Shown: piece by piece, positions 24,226 through 31,573 of the stretch
How positions within the stretch are numbered: position 1 is the stretch's first letter
How the letters are laid out: each line of letters opens with the position of its first letter
Assembly: GCF_009696145.1 (NCBI RefSeq)
Contig: NZ_VUMO01000001.1
Location: 1 to 64,000, forward strand
DNA length: 64,000 bases
Reading direction: 5' to 3'
From: Pseudoramibacter porci
GTDB taxonomy: Bacteria; Bacillota; Clostridia; Eubacteriales; Eubacteriaceae
Translations under genes and position numbers: made by a program
The notes under the pieces: generated by a model
The model's input: only the letters and a program-made list of their open reading frames with translations
The model's database searches: none
Told to the model about the DNA's origin: nothing

Positions 24226-24248
24226 GCCGCGGCCGTAAGGCCCGCGGC
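24226..24248 (-). terminator. Strong GC-rich terminator oriented leftward
   Basis: A 9-bp GC hairpin (GCCGCGGCC/GGCCCGCGGC with one bulge) has six As on its left, i.e. a U-run for minus-strand transcripts. It would block leftward transcription from the recombination genes toward the immunity region. Confidence 0.6.
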
Positions 24249-24287
24249 AAGAACGTTTAGCAAGTCTATTTTAGCCCCTTCAAGGGG

Positions 24288-24409
24288 ATGCGTCAAGCCC
24301 AAATCCTCCTTCTTTAAAATTGATGATAAGCATTAAATACACACACTTCAGATCATTTGTATAAGTCCAACGATAACGATAGATAACGATATAAATGGGC
24401 TTGACGCAT
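24288..24409. repeat. 14-bp inverted repeat with ~94-base loop upstream of the recombinase genes
   Basis: ATGCGTCAAGCCCA (24288-24301) and its exact reverse complement (24396-24409), the latter followed by TTTTTATTT. Inside are a CCCCTTCAAGGGG hairpin at the left edge and GATAACGAT words. No gene of any size is convincing from 24216 to 24433; the stretch looks regulatory. Confidence 0.6.
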
Positions 24410-24433
24410 TTTTATTTAGAGAAAGCAGCAAAC

Positions 24434-25396
24434 ATGAAAAAAAATATCAACGCAATTGATACCCGGGACATGACCCGGGAAGAATGGCTCAAAGCGCGGC
24501 TCATCGGCATCGGCGGCAGCGACGCCGGAGCCATCGCCGGGCTGAATCCTTACCGCTCACCGGTATCCGTCTGGGCGGATAAAACCGGGCGGACGAAGGA
24601 CAGCCCTGACAACGACGCCATGCGCATTGGCCGCGATCTGGAAGATTATGTCGCCAGGCGGTGGTGTGAGGCCACCGGGAAGAAGTGCCACCGCCGCAAC
24701 GCGATCCTGGTCAATCCAGATTATCCGTGGATGTTAGCCAATGTGGACCGCATGGTCACCGGTGAGGACGCAGGCCTGGAAATCAAGACGGCTTCGCCTT
24801 TCGCAGCTGATCAGTGGAAGAACGGCGAGATTCCGCCGTCCTATGAAATCCAGTGCCTGCACTACATGGCTGTGACCGGCGCCAAGCGCTGGTATCTGGG
24901 AGCACTCATCTGGCCTCATATTGAAACCCGGGTGATCGAGCGGGATGAGGACGAGATCCAGACCCTGATCAAGATCGAGCAGGACTTCTGGAATGATTAC
25001 ATCGTCCCGAACGTGATGCCGCCGGCAGACGGTTCTAAGGACTGCGGCGATTTTATCGCGACCCTCTACCCTGAGGGCGAAGCCCAGGAAACGCCGACTG
25101 ATCTATCAAAATTCAAGGACAGCTTCGCGCGGATCCGCGAGATCGACGCGCTGGCTGATCGACTGAAACAGGAGAAGGAAGCGATTAAGCAGCAGATTCA
25201 ACTGGAGATGCAGGATAACGAAACCGGCATCTGCGACGGCTGGAAGGTGTCCTGGAAGAACACAAAGCCGAGGGAAACCCTCGACACCGGAAAACTCAAA
25301 AAGGAACACCCGAAACTGTACGGCATGTTGTTCGACCGGTACAGAAAAACGGGCAAATCGTCCCGCAGATTCACGATTAAGGAAATGGAGGTCTAA
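24434..25396 (+). CDS. YqaJ/lambda-type recombinase exonuclease
   Basis: 320 residues from ATG 24434. PD-(D/E)XK core: Glu70 region GRDLEDYVARRW, Asp105 (WMLANVDRMV) and Glu116-x-Lys118 (GLEIKTASPF). N-terminal WLKARLIGIGGSDAGAIAGLNPYRSP is the YqaJ signature. It degrades 5' strands to give 3' ssDNA for the RecT annealase encoded 4 bases downstream. C-terminal ~90 residues include a coiled coil. Confidence 0.93.
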   Translation: MKKNINAIDTRDMTREEWLKARLIGIGGSDAGAIAGLNPYRSPVSVWADKTGRTKDSPDNDAMRIGRDLEDYVARRWCEATGKKCHRRNAILVNPDYPWMLANVDRMVTGEDAGLEIKTASPFAADQWKNGEIPPSYEIQCLHYMAVTGAKRWYLGALIWPHIETRVIERDEDEIQTLIKIEQDFWNDYIVPNVMPPADGSKDCGDFIATLYPEGEAQETPTDLSKFKDSFARIREIDALADRLKQEKEAIKQQIQLEMQDNETGICDGWKVSWKNTKPRETLDTGKLKKEHPKLYGMLFDRYRKTGKSSRRFTIKEMEV

Positions 25397-25400
25397 ACAT

Positions 25401-26267
25401 ATGGCTGTAAAGGATGCCCTCGAAAAAAGGGCAAATCAGAGCGCACAGGGTGCAAGGCATGCGCCCCAAAGCATTAAGGACTGGATCAAGGTGATGGAAC
25501 CGGCGATCAAGAAGGCGCTGCCTTCGGTGATCACGCCGGAGCGGTTCACCCGAATGGTGATGACCGCAGTTTCAAGCAATTCCAAGCTGGCAGAATGTAC
25601 CCCGGCGAGTTTTTGCGGGGCGATGATGCAAGCGGCACAGTTGGGCTTAGAGCCTAACACGCCATTGGGTCAGGCGTACCTTATCCCATACCGCAATCAC
25701 GGCAAACTGGAGTGCCAGTATCAGACCGGCTACAAGGGGTTAATCACGCTGGCGTACCGCTCTGGGCAGTTTAAAAGCATCTACGCCAAGGAAGTGTACG
25801 CGGCGGACGAGTTCAGCTACGAGTACGGCCTGGAGCCGCACCTGAAGCACATCCCTTCGACCGATCTCGACCGCGGGGAGGTTGTGTATTATTACGCCGT
25901 CTTCACGCTGATCAACGGTGGTTTTGGCTTTGAAGTCATGAGTAAGGCGGCAGTGGACGCCTTCGCCCGGAAATACTCCCAGGCGTACAAGAAAGGGTAT
26001 ACCAGTCCATGGCAGACCAACTTCGATGAAATGGCAAAGAAGACCGTACTCAAGCGCGTGCTGAAATACGCGCCGCTGTCCACGGAGTTCGTCAAAGAAG
26101 TCAGCGCCGATGAGACGATCAAGACGACGCTGGACGCCAATATGGTTGATCTGCCGGATGAAACACAGTATGAAATGGTTGATGAGGAAGAAGAGGATTC
26201 CTCGGCTGAAAGCAGCCAGGAAGAAGCTACGGTCGAACAGACCGTAATTGATGCAAGGTTAAAGTAA
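25401..26267 (+). CDS. recT: RecT single-strand annealing protein
   Basis: 288 residues; family blocks ALPSVITPERFTRMVMTAV, GAMMQAAQLGLEPNTPLGQAYLIPY and YQTGYKGLITLAYRSGQFKSI are clear, with an acidic C-terminal tail. Works with the YqaJ exonuclease in phage recombination. It overlaps nothing and is followed 12 bases later by the initiator gene. Confidence 0.96.
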   Translation: MAVKDALEKRANQSAQGARHAPQSIKDWIKVMEPAIKKALPSVITPERFTRMVMTAVSSNSKLAECTPASFCGAMMQAAQLGLEPNTPLGQAYLIPYRNHGKLECQYQTGYKGLITLAYRSGQFKSIYAKEVYAADEFSYEYGLEPHLKHIPSTDLDRGEVVYYYAVFTLINGGFGFEVMSKAAVDAFARKYSQAYKKGYTSPWQTNFDEMAKKTVLKRVLKYAPLSTEFVKEVSADETIKTTLDANMVDLPDETQYEMVDEEEEDSSAESSQEEATVEQTVIDARLK

Positions 26268-26279
26268 AGGTTGAAGTAA

Positions 26280-27185
26280 ATGGCAAGACCGCAAAAAGAA
26301 GGACTTGATTACTTTCCTCTTGATTGCGGGTTCTTTCGGGATAAAAAAGCCAGGCTTGTTAAGGCAAAGTTTGGTGCAAAAGGCTTAGTGGTTCTCATTC
26401 ATGTGTTCTGTGAAATCTATGAGAACCACGGCTATTATATGACTTGGGATGAAGACGACTGCCTCATGATGGCGGAAACTGTCGGTTGCGGCGCTTCACC
26501 CGAGTTGGTGTCGCAGGTTATTGAATTCTCGGCTGCGCGGTCACTGTTCGATTACACACTTTTCAGTCAGGAACAGATTTTAACCTCCAGAGGCATACAA
26601 AAGCGTTTTATTAAAAGTGCCTCAAAACGCGACAACATCCGTATGCGCAAAGACCTGTTTTTGCTGGATGAAAAAGAGATTCCGAAAGGGTCTCTGGTTA
26701 AGCTCGACTTTTTTTCGGTTTCCGGGGAGAAAACCCATGTTTCCGAACCGGAAACGTCAGTTACCGGAGAATCAATCCCTAAAGCAAAGGAAAGTAAAGT
26801 AAAGCAAAGTAGAGTAAAGAATATATATATGTCGGACAAAGCCGACATTGCAGGCGCTGACGCGCCGCACTTCGATTATCAACTCTATGCTGATTACTGG
26901 AATCATCACGTCGCAGAACCAACAGGGATCGCAGCAATCAGAAAAGCAGACAAGTGGAGCAGTACCCGCAAAAAGAATCTGAGAGCCAGAGTTAAAGCAG
27001 AAGGTGCTAAGACTGTGATCGCTGTTTTCGATCTGGTTAGTGCATCCGATTTCCTTAGCGGACGGAGCGGTAAATGGCAGGCTGATTTTGATTGGGTCCT
27101 CAAAGATGGGAACTTTCAGAAAATTATCGAGGGTAAGTTTAATAACCGGAACAGCCCGATCATGAAACATTTTACGATAGATTAG
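26280..27185 (+). CDS. Lin1244/Lin1753-like (DUF4373) phage replication initiator
   Basis: 301 residues. N-terminal DUF4373-type winged-helix domain (YFPLDCGFFRDKKARLVKAKFGAKGLVVLIHVFCEIYENHGYYMTWDE) and a C-terminal domain (ADKWSSTRKKNLRARVKAEG ... FLSGRSGKWQADFDWVLKDGNFQKIIEGKF) typical of phage replisome organisers. The linker codes a Lys-rich repeat (KAKESKVKQSRVK) whose DNA may be the origin. Probably binds origin DNA and recruits the loader encoded next. Confidence 0.85.
   Translation: MARPQKEGLDYFPLDCGFFRDKKARLVKAKFGAKGLVVLIHVFCEIYENHGYYMTWDEDDCLMMAETVGCGASPELVSQVIEFSAARSLFDYTLFSQEQILTSRGIQKRFIKSASKRDNIRMRKDLFLLDEKEIPKGSLVKLDFFSVSGEKTHVSEPETSVTGESIPKAKESKVKQSRVKNIYMSDKADIAGADAPHFDYQLYADYWNHHVAEPTGIAAIRKADKWSSTRKKNLRARVKAEGAKTVIAVFDLVSASDFLSGRSGKWQADFDWVLKDGNFQKIIEGKFNNRNSPIMKHFTID
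26777..26822. other. Candidate replication origin (iteron-like repeats inside the initiator gene)
   Basis: Six imperfect AAAG(C/T)AAAG-type words in 45 bases, immediately followed by an AT-only stretch (ATATATATAT). Lambda O-like initiator genes carry their iterons and AT-rich unwinding region in just this place. Confidence 0.5.
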
Positions 27186-27198
27186 CACGAGGTGAGAT

Positions 27199-27756
27199 AT
27201 GAATAAGTTAGAGACAGGCCGGATCATGAAGATGATCAAGGCTGCTTATCCTAATTTCGATACAAACGGAGACGCTAAAGACATCACGGCGCTCTGGGCG
27301 TGGCGGTTCAAAGATGTGGACTTTAAGACCGTCCTTGAAGCTGTTGGCGACTACATCGACGGTGATCACGCTTTCGCGCCAACAGTTGGTGAGATTAAGA
27401 CGATTATTAAAGGCAAGCAGCCCAAACTATCGGCGATAGATGGATGGCATGAGATTGAAAGGGCGTTAAGGGACTCCCTGACTAACGCAGAGAAAGAATT
27501 TCGTAAGCTTTCTCCGCCGGTTAAGGCTTACGTTAAAGACCCGCAGACGCTCAGGACCTTAGCGGGGTGTGATATGTCAGGCCGGTATTTCGCCGATTAT
27601 CAGGAGCGCTTCTTCAAGCTCTTCTCTGCCATGCAGGAAGACACGACGCCAGACTATCCGGCACTGAACAAGCCAGAGAAATCGGTGATTGCAGAGAACA
27701 GCCGCGCGGATCGGCTGATCGAAGGCATGGCCGATCATTTTAAGATGCCAACGTGA
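27199..27756 (+). CDS. G39P-like helicase loader/inhibitor
   Basis: 185 residues. N-terminal ~70 (TGRIMKMIKAAYPNFDTNG...ALWAWRFKDVDFKTVLEAVGDYIDGDHAFAPTVGEIKTII) matches the 'loader and inhibitor of phage G40P' domain. The C-terminal part would contact replicative helicase. No phage helicase is seen nearby, so the host DnaB-type helicase is the likely client. Confidence 0.8.
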   Translation: MNKLETGRIMKMIKAAYPNFDTNGDAKDITALWAWRFKDVDFKTVLEAVGDYIDGDHAFAPTVGEIKTIIKGKQPKLSAIDGWHEIERALRDSLTNAEKEFRKLSPPVKAYVKDPQTLRTLAGCDMSGRYFADYQERFFKLFSAMQEDTTPDYPALNKPEKSVIAENSRADRLIEGMADHFKMPT

Positions 27757-27766
27757 AAGGAGAACC

Positions 27767-28180
27767 ATGAGCAAGCAAGAGAACCCGATCCAAGCCACGA
27801 ACTTAAGAGCCGTAAGCCGTGACTTAAGAGGTATCAAGGCTCGACACCCTTATACAGCGGAATCGATCGACCAGGCCGTGAAGGTCTTGGAATTTATGGA
27901 CAAGCAAAAGCGCATGCGCCTTGGGCCCAAGCTTTTGATCAACGGGCTCAAGATTCCATTGATGCCGCATAGAACGTCAAAGACGTTTAAGACCGAAAAT
28001 GGCATTTATTACGAGTCTGATACGATCAAGGGACTCACGTTCTACATCAACCGCCAAAAGGGCCATATCGGCATTTTTGATAGAAAGAGCGGCATTCTTG
28101 AAGTTGACTTTGACCGGCTGCCAGCATTTATCTCTGAGCTATTGGATATTGATTACATGTATGTGGATAAGGAGGATTAA
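27767..28180 (+). CDS. Hypothetical phage protein in the replication operon
   Basis: 137 residues, AAAGGAG site, 11 bases after the loader gene. Basic N-terminus, then a beta-rich domain (IYYESDTIKGLTFYINRQKGHIGIFDRKSGILEVDFDRLP). No family recognised. Confidence 0.7.
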   Translation: MSKQENPIQATNLRAVSRDLRGIKARHPYTAESIDQAVKVLEFMDKQKRMRLGPKLLINGLKIPLMPHRTSKTFKTENGIYYESDTIKGLTFYINRQKGHIGIFDRKSGILEVDFDRLPAFISELLDIDYMYVDKED

Positions 28181-28182
28181 TT

Positions 28183-28398
28183 GTGGACAATTGGGTACAG
28201 TTTAGGGATTTAGAGATCAACGAGATGTTCATACACGATGGGAGCATCTGGATGAAAACCTATGAGCGAGCAAGACAGGAAGGCGGGGCGCTCAACGCCT
28301 TCGATATGCGTTTAACGTCAGCAAACTTCAAACATTTTGACGATGATGAGGCGGTGCTCACTTACAGGCCGAAGATGAGAAGAAAAGTGATGGCTTGA
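28183..28398 (+). CDS. Small hypothetical phage protein
   Basis: 71 residues, GTG start 7 bases after AAGGAGG (28169-28175). FRDLEINEMFIHDGSIWMKTYE ... NAFDMRL resembles small phage proteins with a short beta-sheet core; function unknown. Confidence 0.65.
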   Translation: MDNWVQFRDLEINEMFIHDGSIWMKTYERARQEGGALNAFDMRLTSANFKHFDDDEAVLTYRPKMRRKVMA

Positions 28399-28409
28399 GA
28401 TGAATAAGA

Positions 28410-28743
28410 CAACCGCCGCCAGCGCTGGGCACTGAGCTAGCCTTATAGCAAGAAAGGAGGGAAGATTAATTAATTTCGGAATTTTTAAGTTAGTGAATGG
28501 GTTACGTCAATTATTGAGTCAGTTTCAACTGTTCGGAAAATCCGAACAGTTAGCAATATAGGGCGAGCGAGCGAATCCGGCTTTAAGTATTCAATATTAG
28601 TTTGTGATGGAAATGAATGCTGGGCAAAAGAGCAGCGGGAATAAATATGTCTGGAGAAAGTGGACATAAGAACCTCTATTTATAATTTCGTGTCATTTTC
28701 GCAAATCTATGATTCGCGCAGCGCCCAGCACTGACGGCGGTTG
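28410..28743 (-). mobile_element. 334-bp non-coding element with 25-bp terminal inverted repeats (MITE-like or structured RNA)
   Basis: Termini 28410-28434 and 28719-28743 are inverted repeats with three mismatches. Read on the minus strand all three become G-U pairs, so a minus transcript could form an unbroken 25-bp helix. Inside lies a perfect 11-bp hairpin with an AAA loop (28527-28551). A strong AAGGAGGG site (~28453) is followed by a frame without a normal start codon. No real gene is present between 28399 and 28756. Confidence 0.5.
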
Positions 28744-28756
28744 AGAGGAGATTAAA

Positions 28757-29038
28757 ATGATTACTTTACAGATGTTTGACACACGAGAAGATTTATGCAA
28801 ACTGACCGGGCTTAGCGAAGATGCCTTGTGGGATAAAGGATTTGAGCCCGAGGATTGGGACGTCGGATTTTGCAGTGACCAGGCGCTAACTTATACCGAA
28901 TTCGATAAAGATTGCGGAGAATGGGAAGAACCGGTCTCAGGTGCTTACTGGTTGGTTCGTCAGATGGAAGATTATTGCATTGGCTATGATTGTGTAAAAT
29001 TCGGCGGGAAGTACTATTACATGGTACATCACGCATAG
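28757..29038 (+). CDS. Hypothetical acidic phage protein
   Basis: 93 residues behind GAGAGGAG. Rich in Asp/Glu/Trp (GFEPEDWDVGFCSDQALTYTEFDKDCGEWEEP). Family not recognised; it sits among DUF551-type accessory genes. Confidence 0.65.
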   Translation: MITLQMFDTREDLCKLTGLSEDALWDKGFEPEDWDVGFCSDQALTYTEFDKDCGEWEEPVSGAYWLVRQMEDYCIGYDCVKFGGKYYYMVHHA

Positions 29039-29047
29039 GGGAACATT

Positions 29048-29155
29048 ATGATTTTTATTTTATTTTTTGTTGTGCTGCCGGCGCTGATCGCGGCGGCGGT
29101 ATCGCTGATCATATGCGAATGTGAAAAGGACAAGCGAGATGAAAAGAAGCTTTAA
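29048..29155 (+). CDS. 35-residue predicted membrane peptide
   Basis: ATG 9 bases after the previous stop, weak GGGGAA site. Translation begins with an uninterrupted hydrophobic stretch (MIFILFFVVLPALIAAAVSL) and ends with a charged tail (CEKDKRDEKKL). It overlaps the next gene by 17 bases. Confidence 0.5.
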   Translation: MIFILFFVVLPALIAAAVSLIICECEKDKRDEKKL

Positions 29156-29507
29156 TCGAGATGAGTTTGTCGGCAGTTTAGACTCTAGGCAGAAGGGCGC
29201 CCGCTATGAGCGCGAACTGGCTCGGAAGTTCCGCGCCGAAGGATACGACGCCCGCCGCGGGCAGCAGTACTGCGGCGCCAACGGGGACGCCGACGTCGTC
29301 GGTTTGCCCGGGATCCACGTCGAAGCGAAGCGCGTGGATCGGCTGCAGCTGCAAAACGCGATGGATCAGGCGGTCCGGGATGCCAGGCCGGGAGAGCTGC
29401 CGGCTGTTTTTCATCGGAAGAACAATTGTAAAACATTGGTGACGATGCGGATCGACGACTGGTTTAAGATTTATCGTGAGTGGGAGGCAGGAAATGAAGT
29501 TGATTGA
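29139..29507 (+). CDS. PD-(D/E)XK nuclease, Holliday-junction-resolvase-like
   Basis: 122 residues from ATG 29139 (GTG 29121 is possible). Order GARYERELARKFRAEGYDARRGQQYCGANGDADVVGLPGIHVEAKRV gives the Glu, Asp and Glu-x-Lys positions of a restriction-endonuclease fold similar to archaeal Hjc and phage resolvases. Likely acts on recombination or replication intermediates made by the YqaJ/RecT system. Confidence 0.75.
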   Translation: MKRSFNRDEFVGSLDSRQKGARYERELARKFRAEGYDARRGQQYCGANGDADVVGLPGIHVEAKRVDRLQLQNAMDQAVRDARPGELPAVFHRKNNCKTLVTMRIDDWFKIYREWEAGNEVD

Positions 29508-29973
29508 TAGCGACAAGTTGATTCGCGAGTTATATAAAGAATGGAGGAAAGCGAGCGACTTTGCAGATAGACGTGATAAAGAAGTTCAAATCTATGAAGA
29601 CTATTGTTCTGGCTATGCCGACGCAATGGAAAGGGCAACTTTAAAAACTCTTACAGCGCCGATTGTTAGGGCCGCGCCCCAATGGATAAAGACAAGCGAC
29701 GCGCTCCCGCCTGATTATTGTTATGTTGCTTTTTGCGCGAGAGAAGAGCCGATCCCAAGATTTGGATTTTTTGACAGAAAAGTGTTGTCATGCAGTTGGG
29801 ATGAAAGAAAACCGACGTTTTTTGCGTTGGGCTGTTATGACATTGCAGGAACGCTCAAGAAATTTAATGCTGATGAGGTGGAATGTTGGCTCCCGGTTGA
29901 AAATCCACCAACTGGCTATTTCACACATAAAGCTTACATGGGATATAGAGATGATGAAATGGAAAAAAACTAA
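29494..29973 (+). CDS. DUF551-containing phage protein
   Basis: 159 residues from ATG 29494 behind GGGAGGCAGG. N-terminal MKLIDSDKLIRELYKEWRKASDF is the small 'LIDADxL' type start seen in many Clostridia phages, and the C-terminal half (WIKTSDALPPDYCYVAFCA ... VECWLPVENPP) is DUF551. Function unknown. Confidence 0.75.
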   Translation: MKLIDSDKLIRELYKEWRKASDFADRRDKEVQIYEDYCSGYADAMERATLKTLTAPIVRAAPQWIKTSDALPPDYCYVAFCAREEPIPRFGFFDRKVLSCSWDERKPTFFALGCYDIAGTLKKFNADEVECWLPVENPPTGYFTHKAYMGYRDDEMEKN

Positions 29974-30577
29974 AGAAGAACTGCCGCCATTAAATAAGCC
30001 TATCCTGTTTAAAAACGAAAAAGGCGGAATTGTCTTAGGCACGCTGAGGACTGACACTAGAACAAGGGCACTATTATTTTATAGTTTTGAAAGTGAATGG
30101 CCGTATTTCATCGATGATGTTCAATACTGGCTATTGATTCCAGAACTACCAAAGGAGGGCGATGATGAATCTGATAAAGGCCCTTTAACTGACAGAAGAA
30201 GAGGAGAAGAAAGCATGAGACTCATTGACGCGGACGCACTTTGGGAAGAGATGGAAAAGCTTCAGAATCTCGATGGAAAGTTTGCCAACAGCTTTACAAA
30301 TTCAGCTGGGCACAGATCGATCGAATTTGATCGATTGAGAGATTACATTGACAATGCGCCGACGATTTCAGAAGGAGAGAGGGGGAGCGATGGCGACGAG
30401 CAGGACGATCAGGGAGGAACAGGCATACATCCGGGATCGACGGAAATTTCTGACAAAGAAGCGCGAGAGGCTGATCGGCAGCGCCGGGCCAAACAGCTAC
30501 GGGAAAGGGCAATCTTATGGGGACGCCGATGCGATCCGAGCCGATCATCATCAGGAAGCGGAAAGCGTGATGACTGA
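29951..30577 (+). CDS. DUF551-like protein fused to a 'LIDADAL' module (possible two-gene fusion)
   Basis: ATG 29951 gives 208 residues: a short DUF551-like domain (WKKTKEELPPLNKPILFKNEKG ... YWLLIPELP), a linker, then an internal MRLIDADALWEEMEKLQ...LRDYIDNAPTI module that starts genes elsewhere. GAGGAGA precedes that internal ATG (30215), so it may be translated separately. The last ~60 codons are low-complexity and overlap the next gene by 188 bases, suggesting a lost stop codon near 30370. Confidence 0.6.
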   Translation: MMKWKKTKEELPPLNKPILFKNEKGGIVLGTLRTDTRTRALLFYSFESEWPYFIDDVQYWLLIPELPKEGDDESDKGPLTDRRRGEESMRLIDADALWEEMEKLQNLDGKFANSFTNSAGHRSIEFDRLRDYIDNAPTISEGERGSDGDEQDDQGGTGIHPGSTEISDKEAREADRQRRAKQLRERAILWGRRCDPSRSSSGSGKRDD

Positions 30578-30806
30578 GCTGATGCGCGTCAATCGTGATC
30601 TGAAGGATCTGCGCAAATATGAAAATGATTTGAATAACCATTTGGACACAATTCATGCCATCGTCATGAGTAACAATGATCTCAATTTTAAAATCCGTGT
30701 CTTACACGATATCATTGGCCTAAACCTTCGGGAAGTAGCGGAGGAACTGGACATGTCTTATGACTATATCCGGCATGTGTCGGCAGAAATGAATGAAAAA
30801 AATTAA
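30390..30806 (+). CDS. Phage sigma-like/ArpU-like regulator with C-terminal HTH
   Basis: 138 residues from ATG 30390 (GAGGGGGAGCG site). Coiled-coil N-terminus and a C-terminal sigma-70 region-4-like helix-turn-helix (IIGLNLREVAEELDMSYDYIRHVSAEM). Proteins of this build at the end of the early module usually switch on late genes; that role is inferred from position. Confidence 0.65.
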   Translation: MATSRTIREEQAYIRDRRKFLTKKRERLIGSAGPNSYGKGQSYGDADAIRADHHQEAESVMTELMRVNRDLKDLRKYENDLNNHLDTIHAIVMSNNDLNFKIRVLHDIIGLNLREVAEELDMSYDYIRHVSAEMNEKN

Positions 30807-30903
30807 AATAGCACAGTTAACACCACAGTCAAGTTGAAAAATGCTGATAAAATTTTTATAGGGGAACGACTACAGATAACATTGTCTTAAATTTACCTCC
30901 CCC

Positions 30904-30931
30904 AATGGAGCCGGGCAGGCTCCATTTTTTA
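30904..30931 (+). terminator. Terminator ending the early operon
   Basis: Perfect 9-bp stem AATGGAGCC/GGCTCCATT, five-base loop, T-run. Confidence 0.85.
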
Positions 30932-30943
30932 TGGCAAACACAT

Positions 30944-30971
30944 AAAAAAGCCACGGTTAATCCGTGGCTTT
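30944..30971 (-). terminator. Terminator overlapping the stop of the minus-strand cargo operon
   Basis: Perfect 10-bp stem AAAGCCACGG/CCGTGGCTTT with the stop codon of the 30957 gene in the loop; six As to its left form the minus-strand U-run. Convergent with the terminator at 30904. Confidence 0.85.
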
Positions 30972-31154
30972 AGGCTGAATGATAATGCGATGGTGCTCTG
31001 AATCGATGATCTTTTCAAGCTCGACAGGTTCATCATCATTCGGTGGGATAAGGCCGCATTCACGCGCTTCAGCTGTTCCGATATTCACGGAGTAACTGGT
31101 GACGTAGCCTTTCCCATTCTTCTTTTTGGAGAGCCGGATCGGCTTTGATTTCAT
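30957..31154 (-). CDS. Small basic/acidic protein, possibly AbrB-like
   Basis: 65 residues, start behind AAAGGATG. KPIRLSKKKNGKGYVTSYSVNIGTAEARECGLI ... VELEKIIDSEHHRIIIQPK has the length and beta-rich rhythm of AbrB/SpoVT swapped-hairpin DNA-binding proteins, but the match is only by eye. Third gene of a minus-strand operon behind two hydrophobic peptides; could be their regulator. Confidence 0.6.
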   Translation of the reverse strand: MKSKPIRLSKKKNGKGYVTSYSVNIGTAEARECGLIPPNDDEPVELEKIIDSEHHRIIIQPKATD

Positions 31155-31155
31155 G

Positions 31156-31248
31156 TTAATCATCCTTTCTGCGTTTAAGTACGTTTACGAGATTGTAAAC
31201 TGAAATGCAAAGCGCGACGATACTGATAATAAGAGCTAATTGTTGCAT
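31156..31248 (-). CDS. 30-residue hydrophobic peptide 2
   Basis: Begins MQQLALIISIVALCISVYNL and ends in VLKRRKDD: one membrane span plus positive tail. Its stop is 1 base from the next start, so the two are translationally coupled. Similar in size and shape to peptide 1 at 31315 and to type I toxins such as TxpA/BsrG-class peptides. Confidence 0.55.
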   Translation of the reverse strand: MQQLALIISIVALCISVYNLVNVLKRRKDD

Positions 31249-31285
31249 ATTGTTCGACAATGATTTATAATTTAAGCAAGATATT

Positions 31286-31311
31286 CGGGGGAAGGGATGA
31301 GCTTCCCCCGT
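31286..31311. other. Very stable hairpin between the two hydrophobic peptide genes
   Basis: 10-bp stem CGGGGGAAG(..)/(..)CTTCCCCCG with a six-base loop, directly after the stop of peptide 1. It lacks a good U-run on the minus strand, so it may be a processing/stability element or partial terminator separating the two peptides. Confidence 0.55.
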
Positions 31312-31314
31312 CGG

Positions 31315-31407
31315 CTATTTGCCTTTGTCATTAACCTGAAAGATAGCGACGATGAGGTTGATCACAGCTGTTATCAGGCTAATGACTTCGCTTAAATGAA
31401 TTTTCAT
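31315..31407 (-). CDS. 30-residue hydrophobic peptide 1
   Basis: Begins MKIHLSEVISLITAVINLIV and ends AIFQVNDKGK: a single membrane segment. Perfect AAAGGAGG ribosome site and a strong promoter. Promoter strength for a 30-codon membrane peptide is typical of type I toxins or holin-like peptides. Confidence 0.6.
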   Translation of the reverse strand: MKIHLSEVISLITAVINLIVAIFQVNDKGK

Positions 31408-31439
31408 TGCCGATGCCTCCTTTCCTTTAGGATGATTAT

Positions 31440-31468
31440 ATTATAGCGTAACGCTAACGATTTGTAAA
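31440..31468 (-). promoter_or_regulatory. Strong promoter of the hydrophobic-peptide operon with palindrome in spacer
   Basis: Minus strand TTTACA (31463-31468), 17 bases, TATAAT (31440-31445). The spacer holds the palindrome TAGCG-TAA-CGCTA (31444-31456), a likely operator. Confidence 0.75.
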
Positions 31469-31516
31469 GGGTCTGGGGGTATTTTTATTACAAAATAATC
31501 GAATCAATTATTGCAA

Positions 31517-31541
31517 AACATCGGGAGACCGGTGTTTTTTT
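31517..31541 (+). terminator. Terminator in front of the ParB-DUF4417 gene
   Basis: 8-bp stem AACATCGG/CCGGTGTT (one G-U), GAGA loop, seven Ts. Followed by a GCCTGAAAATGGG word that recurs in similar form after other cargo-zone terminators. Confidence 0.75.
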
Positions 31542-31573
31542 CATGCCTGAAAATGGGAAGAAAAGGGATAACC

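Noticed and set aside
24202-24336. 44-codon frame with an AAAGGAG site
   Set aside because: It runs through a GC hairpin and one arm of a long inverted repeat; the structure explains the sequence better than a protein, though translation cannot be excluded.
28485-28667. 60-codon minus-strand frame within the inverted-repeat block
   Set aside because: No ribosome site and crosses the perfect internal hairpin; composition is not protein-like.
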